Part shown: one piece after another, positions 1-12,008 of the stretch
Numbering within the stretch: position 1 is the first letter of the stretch
Layout: each line of letters begins with the position of its first letter
Origin: Morella rubra
Taxonomy: Eukaryota > Streptophyta > Magnoliopsida > Fagales > Myricaceae
Length of the DNA: 64,000 nucleotides
NCBI GenBank assembly: GCA_003952965.2
Contig: CM025852.1
Coordinates: 14,686,986-14,750,985, forward strand
Reading direction: 5' to 3'
The notes under the pieces: model-generated
The model's database searches: none
What the model saw: only the letters and a program-made list of their open reading frames with translations
Told to the model about the DNA's origin: nothing
Program-made: the position numbers and the translations under genes

Positions 1-851
1 TCTTGCTGCACCTACTGCTATTTTGTATCTCGATGGCCACTCCAAATGCTTCTTGTTTGCAGCTCCTCCTGCACCACACATATATCTATATGAGGCCTAC
101 AGAAGAGGAAAAATCAAATTAAGCTACGAGATAATTTTATAGCCTCCAAGAGACTCTGACTTTTGTGGATATCAAAATTTGAATAGTGGAGAGAAAAAAA
201 ACATCTTAGAAATACCATAACACGAATGCCAGCCAAATGAAAAAAACCACACTCTAGACCTTTGTTTTGAAGGGAGACAAGCATACCATGCAGAAAGGTG
301 TCAAGGCTTCCATTAGGCATCAGCTCATATATGAGGAGATTGTAGTGAGGGGCTGTGTAATATCCGTGAAGAGTTACAATATTGCGGTGCTTTATGTCCC
401 CCATTGCCTCCGACTCTCTTTCAAAACCTCGATCTCTTTCTGCAGTTCCCCTGTTAAGTCTCTTAACGGCAAAGGCCGTGGATTCGTTGATAGTTAGTCT
501 GTAAACTGTGCCATAGCCTCCAGAGCCAATGATGTCCCTGTTGCTCAGTTTTAGTGTCCTCTTCAAGAACGCATTAGATGTCAGAGACTGCATCATTGGA
601 GACCGAAACATCACCATCTTCCCACCTGCATATGCCCATAGGCGGCCTCAATTACCATAACTTTCACTATTTTCAGAAGTTGAATTCATCAATCTGTATG
701 TGGGTGGCACGATACCTGAGAAGCCATCTTCGTAAACTTGATGCTTTCTTTTACATCGCTTATAGAGGAGGACGGAAATGATGATCTTTGATATCACAAA
801 AGCAACGCAGCATATCGTGATGTAGAATGCTAAGATCATGTTGTTGCCCAT
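1..851 (-). CDS. Receptor-like Ser/Thr protein kinase, 5' part (partial gene)
   Basis: Three exons are visible: 716..851, 287..625 and 1..68; the gene runs off the left edge. Donor and acceptor dinucleotides fit (GT at 715-714 and 286-285; AG at 627-626 and 70-69) and phases agree. The protein starts MGNN and has one membrane segment at about residues 7-30, then a basic stretch (KRCKRKH). The kinase domain follows, with a glycine loop (GSGGYGTVY), the ATP-binding lysine in FAVKRL, and subdomain IV-V motifs (HRNIVTLHGY, LLIYELMPNGSLDTFLHG). Exon 3 continues with LEWPSRYKIAVGAAR. The layout matches the Arabidopsis At1g78530 type: a membrane-anchored kinase with almost no ectodomain and no LRRs. 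The ligand and substrates are unknown. The catalytic loop and DFG lie outside the window, so activity cannot be judged. The start at 851 is chosen because it directly precedes the membrane segment. Confidence 0.9.
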
Positions 852-942
852 TTGCAGATAAAGAGAGCTTCAAGGTGAATAATATTACAGACAACTAGAA
901 AAAAAAAAACAGAGGGAAAGCAGAGCAGACCGGATGAAAATT

Positions 943-1498
943 CACTACAAAAAAATCGGGTTTTAACGGCAGTCGTTTTAACGGCGGTCATGAAAAACGC
1001 TGCTACAAGTCACCTATAGTGATGCTTTTTGTGACCGCCGCTAAAAGATCGCCGTTAAAAAATTTATTATTTTTAACAGCGGTCGTTTTAATGGCGGTCC
1101 GAAAAAACGCCACTAAAATTCACCTATAGCGGCGCATTTTGTTACCGCCGCTAAAAACTTCATTGTCTTTTAACAGTAGACGTTTTAATGGCGGTCAGAA
1201 AAAACGCCGCTAAAACTCACCTATAGCGGCGCATTTTGTGATTGCTACTAAAAGACCGCTGTTAAAAACTTCATTGTCTTTTAACAGCGGTCGTTTTGAC
1301 GGCGGTCACAAAAAGCGCCGCTATAGGTGAGTTTTAGCGGCGTTTTTTCTGACCGTGTTAAAACGACCGCTGTTAAAAGACAATGAAGTTTTTAGCGTCA
1401 CAAAATGCGCCGCTATAGGTTTTTAACATGTTATCGGTCTTATAGGTTTTTAGCGGCGTTTTTTCTGACCACTGTTAAAACTCGGTTTTTTTGTAGTG
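943..1498. mobile_element. Non-autonomous CACTA-type element (MITE)
   Basis: It begins CACTACAAAAAAA and ends with the inverse, TTTTTTTGTAGTG; the first 25 or so bases of both ends match as inverted repeats. The interior is built from repeated, partly inverted modules of roughly 110 bp that alternate TTTTAACGGCGGTC with CACCTATAGCGGCGC and ACCGCCGCTAAAA. No transposase is present. Flanking triplets are ATT and ATA, so a 3-bp target duplication is imperfect or eroded. This end and repeat style is typical of small En/Spm derivatives in plants. Confidence 0.8.
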
Positions 1499-1509
1499 AT
1501 ACATCTATA

Positions 1510-1990
1510 TCGATCCCTACCTATGCCGTTCTAGCTAATAAGATCAATAGGTCTTCAATAATGGTTTTCTTCTTCTTTCTTCTGTTCTTTTGACAATAAG
1601 CCAAGTTGTTCCGTTGAACAGATTGCACAAATCTTGCCAGCCAACTGGAATAAATACTTTGGTGGATCTCTTATGGATTTCGATTTGTTAAGTAAGAGCT
1701 AGTTCAACTAGAGGAGTAAGGAACAGTAAATGCATTTAGCCAAAAAAATAGTGTTTAACGTGTTGACTATAAATGCATGTAGCCACTAAAATGCTCAATC
1801 CGTAGTGAAAATTTCGAGATTGGCGTTCCCTCTTGAACCAATCTCCAAATATGCCTTGTTTGTAGGATTTGAAATTGCAATATCGTAATTCAAGATTGTC
1901 TGTGATTGTTTTTACCATTAAAGAGGCTTAAGGGAGCGAAAGAGATAAGAATTAGGAAGTGTCACCATTCACTTATTGTCTTGCGTTTCA
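1510..1990. repeat. Diverged low-copy block A (partner at 6095-6470)
   Basis: Noncoding sequence sharing many runs in the same order with 6095..6470, for example the AGATTGCACA, TTTCGATTTGTTAAGTA, GCATGTAGCCACTAA and TTCGTAATTCAAGAT regions. Both are in the same orientation. It looks like an old segmental duplication of gene-flanking DNA. No protein is recognisable. Confidence 0.6.
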
Positions 1991-3003
1991 TTTGTTTTTA
2001 ATAATTTTTTATTGTCATCTTTAACTAGGTCAGCACTTTGGTTATTAATAAAGTGGACCGAAGGACTAGTTAGGGAAAAGGGATCCTTACCCTTACGCTA
2101 GCTACTAAAATAACTAGAAAAATTGTAAACTACAGGGACTGACAGAGTAATTTATCTAATATAATATATATTCCTAGTCACAGATTTGAAAGCTAAAAAT
2201 TAATTAATATCTACATTTTGAATGAAAAATAAAAGAAATAATCTGTTACTTCAAGCTTTTACTTTCTTTCAAGGCATCTAGCTTTTCTTTCAATGCAAAA
2301 CTTTAACTAATTTTGTTTATCAAACACGCGTCAACTGAATAAATTCACTTATTTCCCACTATTCTCGTTCTGCGTTTTTCTCTTTGATACTAAAGCGTAT
2401 AAATTTATGGGGTATAATAATAAAAACTTTATGAAATTAAATTTAAAAGAAGCGAACATATTAATTATATCAATTTCCACTGTAGCACAATGACAATTCT
2501 ATCAGATATGGAATCCCGCGGGCTTCAAATCCTAGCAGAGGAAATAGTTTTCGTTTCCTCGCATATGCTTTTCTTATTGGGCCCCTGGAGTTCATATAAG
2601 TAGCCCAAGGGATTTGTGGGCTTATTGTTCATTCGAGATGTCAGCTACAGTAAATTTTTATTATTATTTTTCCAAGTCACAGTAAAGGTTTATTAACAAA
2701 AATATATGAGGGAAGCTTTCTTGCTTGAGTGATATTCTTAAACACACAGAAGAGATAGATTTTAATTATTTATTTTATTTTGATAAAAATGTGGCCACAA
2801 CCACATTAACATGATTTATTGCTTACATGCAACAAAGAGTACAACTACTATGTTATCAAATGGAATACCTAATAAAACTGGCTGTTCATCAGAGAACTAG
2901 CAATACCATATGGTACAACTACTATGTATGGAGTGTGGAAACAATCACATTTCAGCACTGAATTGCTTTTGGCCTATGTTTTGGAGATTACAGAACTCAC
3001 CGC
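1991..3003. other. AT-rich intergenic DNA, nothing recognised
   Basis: No ORF with family character, no RNA gene and no terminal repeats are visible. It lies downstream of the DUF247 pseudogene, which is read on the minus strand, so its proximal end may be old 3' UTR. Confidence 0.5.
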
Positions 3004-4271
3004 CTATATGAGAGTGAGTAAAAGGAGAATAACAACTGCAATGAAGGAAATGATGGCCCATGGCGTGTTGAAGTAATTTTGCTTCAAGGTTGCCTTCCGC
3101 TTGTGCCAAGATGCTCCGCAGTAAGTGTTCAGATCTTCACAAAGGCGAGCAAAGTAGAAGTTAGTAGGATAGTAAATTGCCTCACGAGAGAGGTTCTGAA
3201 TATGAGTTGCACTGATGTCGCTTCGCTTGTCTATAAGTCCATATTTGACCATTAAGTCCACATCTTTAGGAGTCATCACAAGTTCACTCATGAGGACAAC
3301 ATAGTCATTGATGTAATGGTCTGAACGATAATGATGTTGCTCAAAGGCGATGATATTTCAAATTGCAAGTTCTGAAATAGGACCTACATTAACTCATGGG
3401 ATCTCGAGAGTCCTGTTATTGAATTGTATTTCAAATAAATTGTTGCTTGACCGACTTGAAATTTGACTCCAATCTAGTGTAGCTCTGTCATGGAGGGTGC
3501 TCTTACTATTTCAAGTGGCCTTGCACCTGCTTTCTCAGAAGGTATATATAAGTATCTTAAGAGACCAACAAAATGTTCTATTTCAGAGTGACAAATTACC
3601 TCTATGTTGTGATCTCATGTTCCTCTCAAAGAAAACTTTCCATGTTTTAAGAAGTGATGTGATAGCTGGATGATGGAAGGTCTCTCAACATGCTGGGAGG
3701 ATTGGTCCATTATTGTGTCTGGACCATAAAGATCTTTGAGTATGAAGAACGGAAGCTGATTTTCAAGCAATATCATGTCAAGCCATACATCATATATCAT
3801 TCACGGTTTAATAAATATGTGGTCGTTTTCATCCACCTCCCTGAAATAGAACCTTAATAAGACTTCAATGATGAATGTAGCATCCACCAAAATGATTTTG
3901 ACAAATTCCTCATTGCTAAACTGAATCTTTTATGAGTAACAACGACGTAGTAGTGCTTTCTTCTCCTTTACAAGTTCAATATAGAACCGCATGCTTATAT
4001 TGGTCCTTTCAAAAAAAGCTATCAGGTACCACATTTTATGTTCCTCCATACATTTTAGGGTTTTCTTACCATGGTGAAGTGGGCCAATGGAGACTATTTG
4101 AGGTGCGTAGAGTCTTTCATTGCCATGACGTAGCCGCTTTCGAACTTTATAGATGCCACAATCTGGGGATAATGGAGTCAACCTTTCCAACTCTTCTTCT
4201 ATTGAATTTATCAATTGAGAGTTTTCTATGTCGGATGAAGTACAATCCCTGGTTTGCCCAGCTGATTCCAT
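3004..4271 (-). pseudogene. DUF247 (UPF0481) family pseudogene
   Basis: The N-terminal part (4271 down to 3930) carries DUF247 features: an acidic start, a segment like IYKVRKRLR, then YAPQIVSIGPLHHG, the family hallmark. The same frame continues past a stop at 3932-3930 and a second at 3803-3801 into MIYDVWLDMILLENQLPFFIL, also diagnostic. More stops follow (near 3612 and at a TELH-stop-IG position), and at least one frame change is needed to reach the last part. That part (3291 to 3004) keeps the usual C-terminal membrane anchor (PWAIISFIAVVILLLLTLI). Intact members are single-exon membrane proteins of about 400-450 residues, one of them a grass self-incompatibility determinant. The length and order here fit one full gene that has decayed. 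Confidence 0.88.
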
Positions 4272-5499
4272 CGGTACTGCATGTGATCAAACAAGGTCAT
4301 GATAATCACTGAAAACACTAGTAACAAGCCCTTCATAATTAATTATATATATACACAAAACAAAAAACAAAAAAAGAAGCAAGAATAATTGTCTCTGAAC
4401 AAGCCTGGAAATTAAACAATTTTGTTCATTGACTTGCATGAGTGTGTTTAACGTTTAACCACTTTGGAGCTTTTTGGTTATTAAGCTTTATTCAAATAAT
4501 TCAGACGAAAAGATTGGGATGAAGAAAATAATAAGAGTATTTTTCATAGACAAAATACGGTCTATATGGATTGTTCCCGATTTCTGGCTTGTTTTTAATT
4601 ACCGTGAAGTACTCAAATATTGTTAGCAAAATTCCATTTTCAATTCATCATATAAGTGTTTTAGGATATTTTTTTAAGATTAAAAATAAGCTAAATGAGT
4701 ACACAAACAGCAAATTAATTGATCATTAAACATTAAAAGGCTAGCCTTGGCAATGGATAAAATATGTGAATTAACTACATATATGTGCTTTTGGATTATT
4801 TGATTTCAGAACCCGTGTTTTAAAAATTTTGATTTCAATGCCTATTTTACCTCGGTTAGTGGAATCAAAGCTTCACTCGATTTTTCGTCTAAATATGGGT
4901 GACAGATCGAAACCTGGGCATCGATCGCTCATTGCTATGTGACTTCATCGATCGCTCATTGCTATTAATTTTGTTTAACAAACAAAAGGAAATGTACGTT
5001 TATAAGTTTATAAATTTAAAACTTTCAAAGAATACTTTAAATAATAACTAAAATTTTAAAAGAAAAGAAATTATTCAAACTTTTAATGTTTTAAAAACAA
5101 AGTGTGAATTAAAAAAACTAGAAATCAAATAGAAAACCTACTAGACAGGTACACAAGTTTGCTCGGCTTGGCTCCACACAAACATGTAGTGGTTGGAGGT
5201 GTCGTCGCACCTAAATTATAGTAGTCCGACCGGTATAGATGTGGAGAGAAAAGACGTGTGCCTGTGTGGAGCTAGCCAACGACAAAGAGGCCTCATTAAA
5301 TGACGTGGCGGCCTCTCTGTCGTCCATTTCGTGGGATTCAATCCAGACCGTGGGTCTGGATGCGTCTGGACCCATATAGTCTAGACTGAATCCAAACCCC
5401 TCAAGAATAGTCTCAACAGTGAATTCAAGAAATTCAAATTAGAATCCCAAACTAAAGTCAAAATCAAAACTGGATCTACGTACTTTCCAAACATGTTGG
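4272..5499. other. Intergenic DNA, no gene recognised
   Basis: AT-rich, with a GC-richer patch at about 5150-5400 that contains short inverted repeats around CCAGAC/GTCTGG. No coding sequence is supported. The first few hundred bases may be the former promoter of the DUF247 pseudogene. Confidence 0.45.
4919..4965. repeat. Short tandem repeat, 27-bp period, two copies
   Basis: The 20-mer CATCGATCGCTCATTGCTAT occurs at 4919 and again at 4946, separated by GTGACTT. Confidence 0.8.
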
Positions 5500-6060
5500 T
5501 GAACTTTCACACCATCTTGTGTTTTTTCTCTTTATATATTTTGAATTCTCGCCCAAGGATTCTTTCTTAATGCTACTTTCGGTTTGTATACATTATATCT
5601 CAATGCTAGAATTTAAATCCTACCATATCAAGAAAACTGTTTTAAGTTGTATCACAACTAAGTACAACACGAGTTCTCAATGAAAAAATGTTAGAAACAA
5701 ATTACTGAGTATATATATTAAACAAAAGAGACTTTATCTTTTACAGAAAGAGCTCATGATATATATGTTAAGGCATATAATTAACCTAAGCAATATCAGA
5801 TCTTAGAAGGGCATAACCAAAAAAAAAATAGAATCGCACGCCCCTGTTATAGGAAAGTAAATTTGTTTCTTTACCTCCTGTAGTGGCCGTAAACATTGCA
5901 CAGACCTTTTTCCAAAGGAAAAGGAAATGCAGTTTTGCTGAGCCACGAGAGATCTTAGCTCCCTCTCCCGGCCTATTTGTAGGAAACAAGCTCCTCTCAA
6001 AGTCAACTTTAATTTTATACTGCCAAGGAAAAAGAACGAAGAAACAAAGGAAGAAAGGAC
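5500..6060. repeat. Diverged low-copy block B (partner at 15370-15955)
   Basis: Shares ordered blocks with 15370..15955 in the same orientation: a CTCAATGCTAGAATTTAAA-like stretch, AAACAAAAGAGAC...TCTTTTACAGA, TATAGGAAAGT, GAAATGCAGTTTTGCTG and GGAAACAAGCTCCT. The small ORFs across it are not conserved between copies, so it is read as noncoding duplicated DNA. Confidence 0.65.
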
Positions 6061-6094
6061 CACTGCGAGCACCACAACTTGATCAGTACATCCA

Positions 6095-6470
6095 GAACTG
6101 ATTGGTTCTCAACTCTTCTTGAATAGATACATGTATGTCTTTCTTCTTGTCTTTTGTCAATAAGCGAAGTAGTTCCCTTTAATAGATTGCACATATCTTG
6201 CCAAGTGGAATAGATTTTTTGGACGTGGTGGATCATGTACATGTTGTCGATTTCGATTTGTTAAGTAGGAGTTATGGTTGAATGATATAAGGATCAGTAC
6301 CGTAAAGTAAATGCATGTAGCCACTAACATGCTCAACCCGTCACGTAAATTTTGAGATTGGAAATTTCGTAATTCAAGATCGTCTTGTGATTGTTTTTTC
6401 AAGCTGGGAATAAAAGAGATTAAGAATCAGGAAGAGTCGCCATTTGTCTGGCGTTTTACTTGAAGCACTA
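6095..6470. repeat. Block A' (copy of 1510-1990)
   Basis: Same element order as block A but directly adjacent to block B here. The pairing suggests that tandemly duplicated gene units once lay between positions 1500 and 16000. Confidence 0.6.
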
Positions 6471-7126
6471 AACAATGGTGGGTAGACATGGCTAGCTTTG
6501 GTCCGTGTTTTTTTCTGGCTTTTCCCGGCGTTGATCCTTCATTGACAGGCCCCAAATTTCACGAAGTATCCCATAATAGTTATAAAAGTTGGAAAATATC
6601 TATTCGCGGGTGGATATGCTGCTGTTATTGGTGTGATATTGTGGCTGGTTTGTTGTGGCATCTATAGCGGGTATTGATTGTGTACGTATTTGTGGTGCAC
6701 ATACGCTTTGCCATATATGTTGTTGATGCACCATTATATGTAGAGCGTGTATTCAGTATCATGCGTAGATATATTTTTTCCCACCCTTGTACCTTCATCT
6801 TAGTTTGAGTTAAGAAACATATATAGCAACCACGGGACTAGAATATACAATGCTACTCATCAATTCTGGGAAACAAATCCATTAAGTAGCTGACGACCTG
6901 ATCACTGGTTGGCTAGACAAGCTGGTGCACGAGAGTGAGAGATGTACGTGTTTCATCAAGTCTAGAACATTTCGAGTCAGCTGAGGAGGTAATTGCTGCG
7001 TATGGGCAGACTCTGGATCCCTAGCTTTCGGGGCTCAAAACGAAGAGGTTCACAGGTAGTATTGCCAACTGCGCGCCTTAGAACTTTGAAACTTCTTGGG
7101 CTAATCATTTTCCTAAAGACACGAGC
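6471..7126. other. Intergenic DNA with promoter-like similarity to the ZRK upstream region
   Basis: About 6545-6600 resembles 14560-14610, the DNA upstream of the ZRK gene (CCCCAAATT...GAAGTATCCC...GAAAGTTGG pattern). About 6605-6730 resembles 12590-12715 (TTGTTGTGG...GTTGTTGATGCACC). No kinase coding sequence remains. Position 7122-7126 (CGAGC) is one side of the Copia target site. Confidence 0.4.
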
Positions 7127-7489
7127 TGTAAGAAATGGTGAAACAGAGTTTCGGCAATAGAGTAGTGAAAGAAGAAGCAGAGTAATGGGAGAATTTGTCG
7201 TCATTCTCATAGAAATGAATAAAGGTTCAATATATACATTTACCAAAGAATAGAAAGAAAGAGGAAAGCACCGAAAAGCAAAAAGAACATTCTAGGATCA
7301 TAACAAACTCTACCAGTTCAGCACAGTACAATGAGCAACGTAGCAGAGAGAGAAAAAAGGCAACAAAAAGGTGGCCAAACAACTGAATATTCTAGAATTC
7401 TATAGGTGATGTTGGCCAGTGTCGTCGACCTTTGCTGAAGCTGAATGACCAGCGGGAACGACATCACTCATCTCTCATCTCTCGTAATA
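7127..7489 (-). repeat. Copia 3' LTR
   Basis: Nearly identical to 12009..12364, with a few substitutions and small indels such as the doubled CATCTCT near its right end. On the element strand it starts TATTAC and ends TTACA, so the usual TG...CA ends are altered. A purine-rich tract (read TTGTGGGGGGC on the element strand, at about 7490-7500) directly precedes it. Confidence 0.9.
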
Positions 7490-10400
7490 GCCCCCCACAA
7501 GATGGAGAATAGATATCCACTATTCCCATCTTGGACAAATGAGAAGTGAGTACATAGGAGGGAAGCGCCTTTGTAAAAATGTCAGCTAGCTGACTTTGAG
7601 TAGAAACATGACATGTCTCAATAAGCTTGGCTTGAATAAGATCACGAATGAGATGGCAATCCAATTCTATCTGTTTTGTACGTTCGTGAAACACAGGATT
7701 GGCTGCAACATGAAGAGCAGCCTGATTATCACAATGAAGAAGGGCAGGTTGTGGATGAGCAACCTGAAGAGCAGACAAAAGAAATCAAAGCCATGTCAAT
7801 TCCAAACAAGTGGAAGCCATGGCTCAGTATTCAGCCTCAGCTGAGGATCGAGAAATAATAGTTTGCTTCTTTGATTTCCAAGAGATAAGGGAAGAGCCGA
7901 TAAAAATGCAATAGCCGGTGACTGATCGACGGCTATCAAGACAAGCCCCCCAATCTGAATTGCAGTAAGCATCCAATTGAAAAGATGAAGAGCTGGAAAG
8001 GAGAATACCCTGACCCGGAGCTGCTCTAAGATACCGAAGGACTTTAACGGCAACTGCCATATGAAAATCAGTTGGATGATCCATAAATTGACTGAGAACT
8101 TGGACACTATAACTGATATCAGGCCGAGTGATGGTGAGGTAGAGAAGGCGGCCTATCAATCTGCGATAACTAGTGGGTCTAAGAGTGGAGTTCCAGTAGA
8201 TTTGCTAATCTTCAAATTTTGATCCATAGGCATTTTCAAAGGCTTAGAGCCAAGTACCTTGGAGTCAGCAAGAATATCCAAGACATATTTCCTTTGGCAT
8301 AGGTGAATACCCCTTTGTGAACGAGCTACCTCAATGCCAAGAAAATAACAAAGGGTGCCCAAGTCTTTAATCTGGAATTGCTGATGTAGAAATGACTTAA
8401 GGGTGGCAACAGAAGCTACACAATTGCTGGCCACAATGATGTCATCGACATAGACAAGCAAAGCCATGAAAGAAGACTCATTGTGCCATGTGAAGAGGCT
8501 GTAATCAGCTTTGCATTGATGAAAACCAAAAGCAATGAGAGAGGAACTGAATTTGGCATACCATTGCCGTGAAGCTTGTTTAAGGCCATATAAGCTTTTC
8601 AACAATTTGCAGACCTGATGTGGACCTCCCTTAGAGTACCCGGGCGATTTTTTCATATAAAGATCCTCCTGTAAATCTCCATGCAAAAAGGCGTTGTTAA
8701 CATCAAATTGATTGAGAGACCAGCCTTTAATGGCAGCAATGGATAAGAGGCATTTGACTGTCACCATCTTCGCCACAGGTGAAAAAGTTTCATGATAGTT
8801 GATCCCCTCTTGTTGGGTGTACCCCTTAGCAACAAGACGTGCCTTGTATCTTTCAATTGACCCATCAGAATTATACTTAATATTGTATACATACCAACAT
8901 CCAATAGCAAGCTTGCCTGGAGGTAAATCAGCAAGTATCCAAGTGTGATTAGCTTCAAGGGCTGCAAGTTCATTTTCCATGGCAGCACACCATAGTGGAT
9001 CAGTTGCAGCTTGTTTGTAGCTGGTAGGTTCCAGATGAGTGGAGATGGTTGTGGAAAAAGCCTTATAAACTAAAGATAAACAGTGATAAGACAGAGAGGC
9101 AGTGAGGGGATAGGGGTTACCTGAAATGGAACAATGCTCCTTAGACAACAAAGGAGATGGAGGAGAAAGCATGGTCTGCTGGCAGTGGAAGTCCCGGAGA
9201 TATTCTGGTGCTGATCTGAGTCGGGTAGATCTTCGAAGAGGTATAGGAGAAACAGTGGGGTTAATAATGGGAGAAGAGGAGTCAGGTGAAAGAGTTAAGG
9301 GAGAATGTGAGGAAATAGGAGAATGAGAGGGAATAAGAGAAGTTGAAGAGGTGGAAGTGTCTGTGGGTGAAAAAGGAATATGTGGCAGGGAAGGAGGTGA
9401 AGTGGTAGGACAGCCAGAAAAAGAGGGAAGGGAAAAATCTGCTCATGAAAGACAACATCTCGGGAAAGAAATATAATGCCAGTGAGAAAATCTAACAACT
9501 TGTATCCTTTGACTCCGAAAGGATAGCCAAGAAAGATGCATTTTCTCCCCCGGGGATCGAACTTATGTCTATTGTGCGAGAGAGTAGAAGTAAAGCAAAG
9601 ACACCCGAAGACCCTTAAATGAGTATATTGAGGCTTGGATTTAAACAAAAGCTCAAAAGGATTTTTGTTATGCAATAATGGAGTGGGAGTTCTATTTATG
9701 AGATAAACGGCAGTAAGCACACAGTCACTCCAATATTCAAGGGGAACATTGAATTGAAATCTCAAAGCTCTAGCAACATTCAAAATATGTTGGTGTTTCC
9801 TCTCAGCCACCCCATTTTGCTGTAGGGTAGTAACACAAGTCCTCTCATGAATGATACCTTTTTGGTTAAAGAAGATAGGCATATTGAACTCGGCACCATT
9901 ATCACTCCTTAGAGTTTTGATGCGTGTGGAGAATTGCGTTTGCATTAGGTTAGAGAAAGAATTTAAACATTTGGAAGTTTCATATTTATTTCTCATCAAG
10001 TAAAGCCAGGTGCATCTAGAGTATCATCGATGATGGTCAAAAAATACTTTGAACCATCATGTGTTGTGGTAGAAAAAGGACCCCAAATATCGCAATGAAT
10101 CAACCGAAAAATTTCAGTGGATCTGCGTGTGCTAGTGGGAAAAGGGAGTTTATGCAATTTGGATAATGGAAAAATGGCACAAAGACTGTCATTAGAAGAA
10201 GTGTTTCCAGTTTGTACAGAGGAATCATTAATCAAAAGCAATCTAGATTGAGATAAATGTCCCATCCTATAATGCCACAAATCTGAAACATTAAAAGCTT
10301 GAGCAACAGTATGTGAAACAAAATGTGCCCTATCTAGGAACAAGGAGAGTTTCTCAGTCAAAAGGGAAGGTGAGACTTCTGTTCTCTGCAAATGATAAAG

Positions 10401-10775
10401 ACCGTGCTTGGTTTCACCCATCCCAATCGTTCTCCAAGTTGCAAGGTCCTAGATATAGCAAAAATCATGAAAATAGGTAAGGCAGCAAGTATGTGACTCA
10501 GTAAGTTTTCTTGCTGAAAGCAAATTGAAAGAGAATGACGAGACACATAACACATCATAGAGAGTAAGGGTGTTGGTCAATTGTACACTTCCAGTGTGAG
10601 TGACAGGTGCTTCATTACCATTCGGAAGCTTTACTGAATATTAAACCTTAGCAGTAACTTCGGTCAAAAGGGAGACACAGCAGACCATATGGTCAGTTGC
10701 TCCCGTATCAATAATCCAAAGGTGTCAGCCAATCTACTATGTTGTGGAGTGCAAAAGGAAGAGCAAGAAATGATA
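7464..10775 (-). pseudogene. Copia pol (protease, integrase, RT, RNase H), broken
   Basis: The protease signature DTGATDHMV lies at about 10709-10683. The GAG-pre-integrase segment (HYRMGHLSQSRL) and integrase core start (FRLIHCDIWGPF) lie in 9996..10421. A frame break near 9999 leads into SDNGAEF and the [10 protein letters not shown] glutamate motif (9295..9999). The RVT_2 reverse transcriptase (8156..9172) has ARLVAKGYTQ, DVNNAFLHGDL and the catalytic LLVYVDDI. RNase H spans 8159 to 7464 with a frameshift after SSAEAEY and ends near LADIFTKAL. All core domains are present but in at least five frames. Confidence 0.9.
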
Positions 10776-11981
10776 CTAGTCATCCTCGAAGCAGTAAATG
10801 AATTGGTTGATGATTTGGGGTACGGCTTGGGCTTGATTAGCAAAGTGGACAGTTGCTGAGACATCCTTTTGCCGAAGTAAACCCAAAAATTGTTGATATT
10901 CCCCTTTTGTCAATGCAACAGTGTTATCAATGCACTCCTCTTGGTCACCATCAACAGCATTAGCATGAACTAGTACATTGGAGTTCCTTGTCCTATTATG
11001 GAACTTGTGTCCAGGCGGAAACCCATGTAATTTGTAGCACTTTTCCATAGTGTGACCGGTCATGTTACAATGGGTGTATAGTGGTGGTTCTGCGTTTTCA
11101 GCTTTGAAACAACTATCAAGAGTGTGTCTTGTGATTTTGCAGTGAGTGCAGTAGGATTTGCTTGATTTCCCATTGAACGAATGTTTGACAGCAGGTCTGA
11201 ATTCATTATACATCTTTCGAGTGGCTAAAACCATAATTTGACAGTAGGTGTAGAAGACAGAAGTTTGTGTTGCATCTCTTGTTGTTGAATCATGGAGAAT
11301 ATACGATTAACAAGAGGTAAAGGGTCAAGTAACATAATCTGATCTCGGGTATTGGCACACGCCTCATTCAACCCCATCAGAAACTGTATAACACAGTCAC
11401 GTTGATGCCTATCTAAAAGGATTTTCAGTTTTCCACAAGAACAATCAGGTATGGGATCATACGCAGATAACTCATCCCATAAAACTTTAAGTTTTCCATA
11501 ATATATGCTCACCGATTCTTGTTCTTGTTGCAGACTTGCCAAGGCTTTCTTCAACTGAAAAAATGCGAGGTCCATTCTGAGGAGAGAATCGGTCCTGCAA
11601 CTCATCCCACATTTCCTTGGCATTGTCAACAAAGGTAAGGCTCGACTTCACAGAGGAGCTCACTAAGTTCTGAATCCATGACACCACCAGGTCATTGCAT
11701 CTTTCCCAAGCAAGAGAAAGAGGATCTGTACTGCTAGTCGGTTTCAAGAAGTCACCATTGACAAAGCCAATTTTATTTTTAGGTCTAAGAGCTCGTCGCA
11801 TAGATCTGGACCAAGACACAAAGTTGTCACTGGTCAGTAAATCTGCTACCAAGGTGTTGGCTGGGTTGTCTCCATTATCTAGTCTATAGGGGTTGTTCAG
11901 GTCGTTGAAGTTGAGGAAAGGGTTGGTGTTTGGGGTAAGAGATCTAAACGGGTTTTCAGGGTTTGTTTCATCTTCTGCCAT
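10776..11981 (-). pseudogene. Copia gag, frameshifted
   Basis: Starts MAEDETNPENPF at 11981, just inside the 5' LTR and primer site. The UBN2/gag_2 domain runs through NFVSWSRSMRRALRPKNK and VVSWIQNLVSSSVKSSL, then changes frame near 11570 (SIYYGKLKVLWDELS). A second frame break near 11230 leads to a tail with two CCHC-like zinc knuckles (CTHCKITRHTLDSC and a diverged CNMTGHTMEKC). It would have packaged element RNA; it cannot be translated intact now. Confidence 0.88.
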
Positions 11982-11995
11982 GGCTGTTCAAACCT

Positions 11996-12008
11996 CCCTT
12001 TGATACCA
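11996..12008 (-). promoter_or_regulatory. Copia primer binding site
   Basis: Directly beside the 5' LTR the element strand reads TGGTATCAAAGGG, close to the usual plant TGGTATCAGAGC complement of initiator tRNA-Met. Confidence 0.8.
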
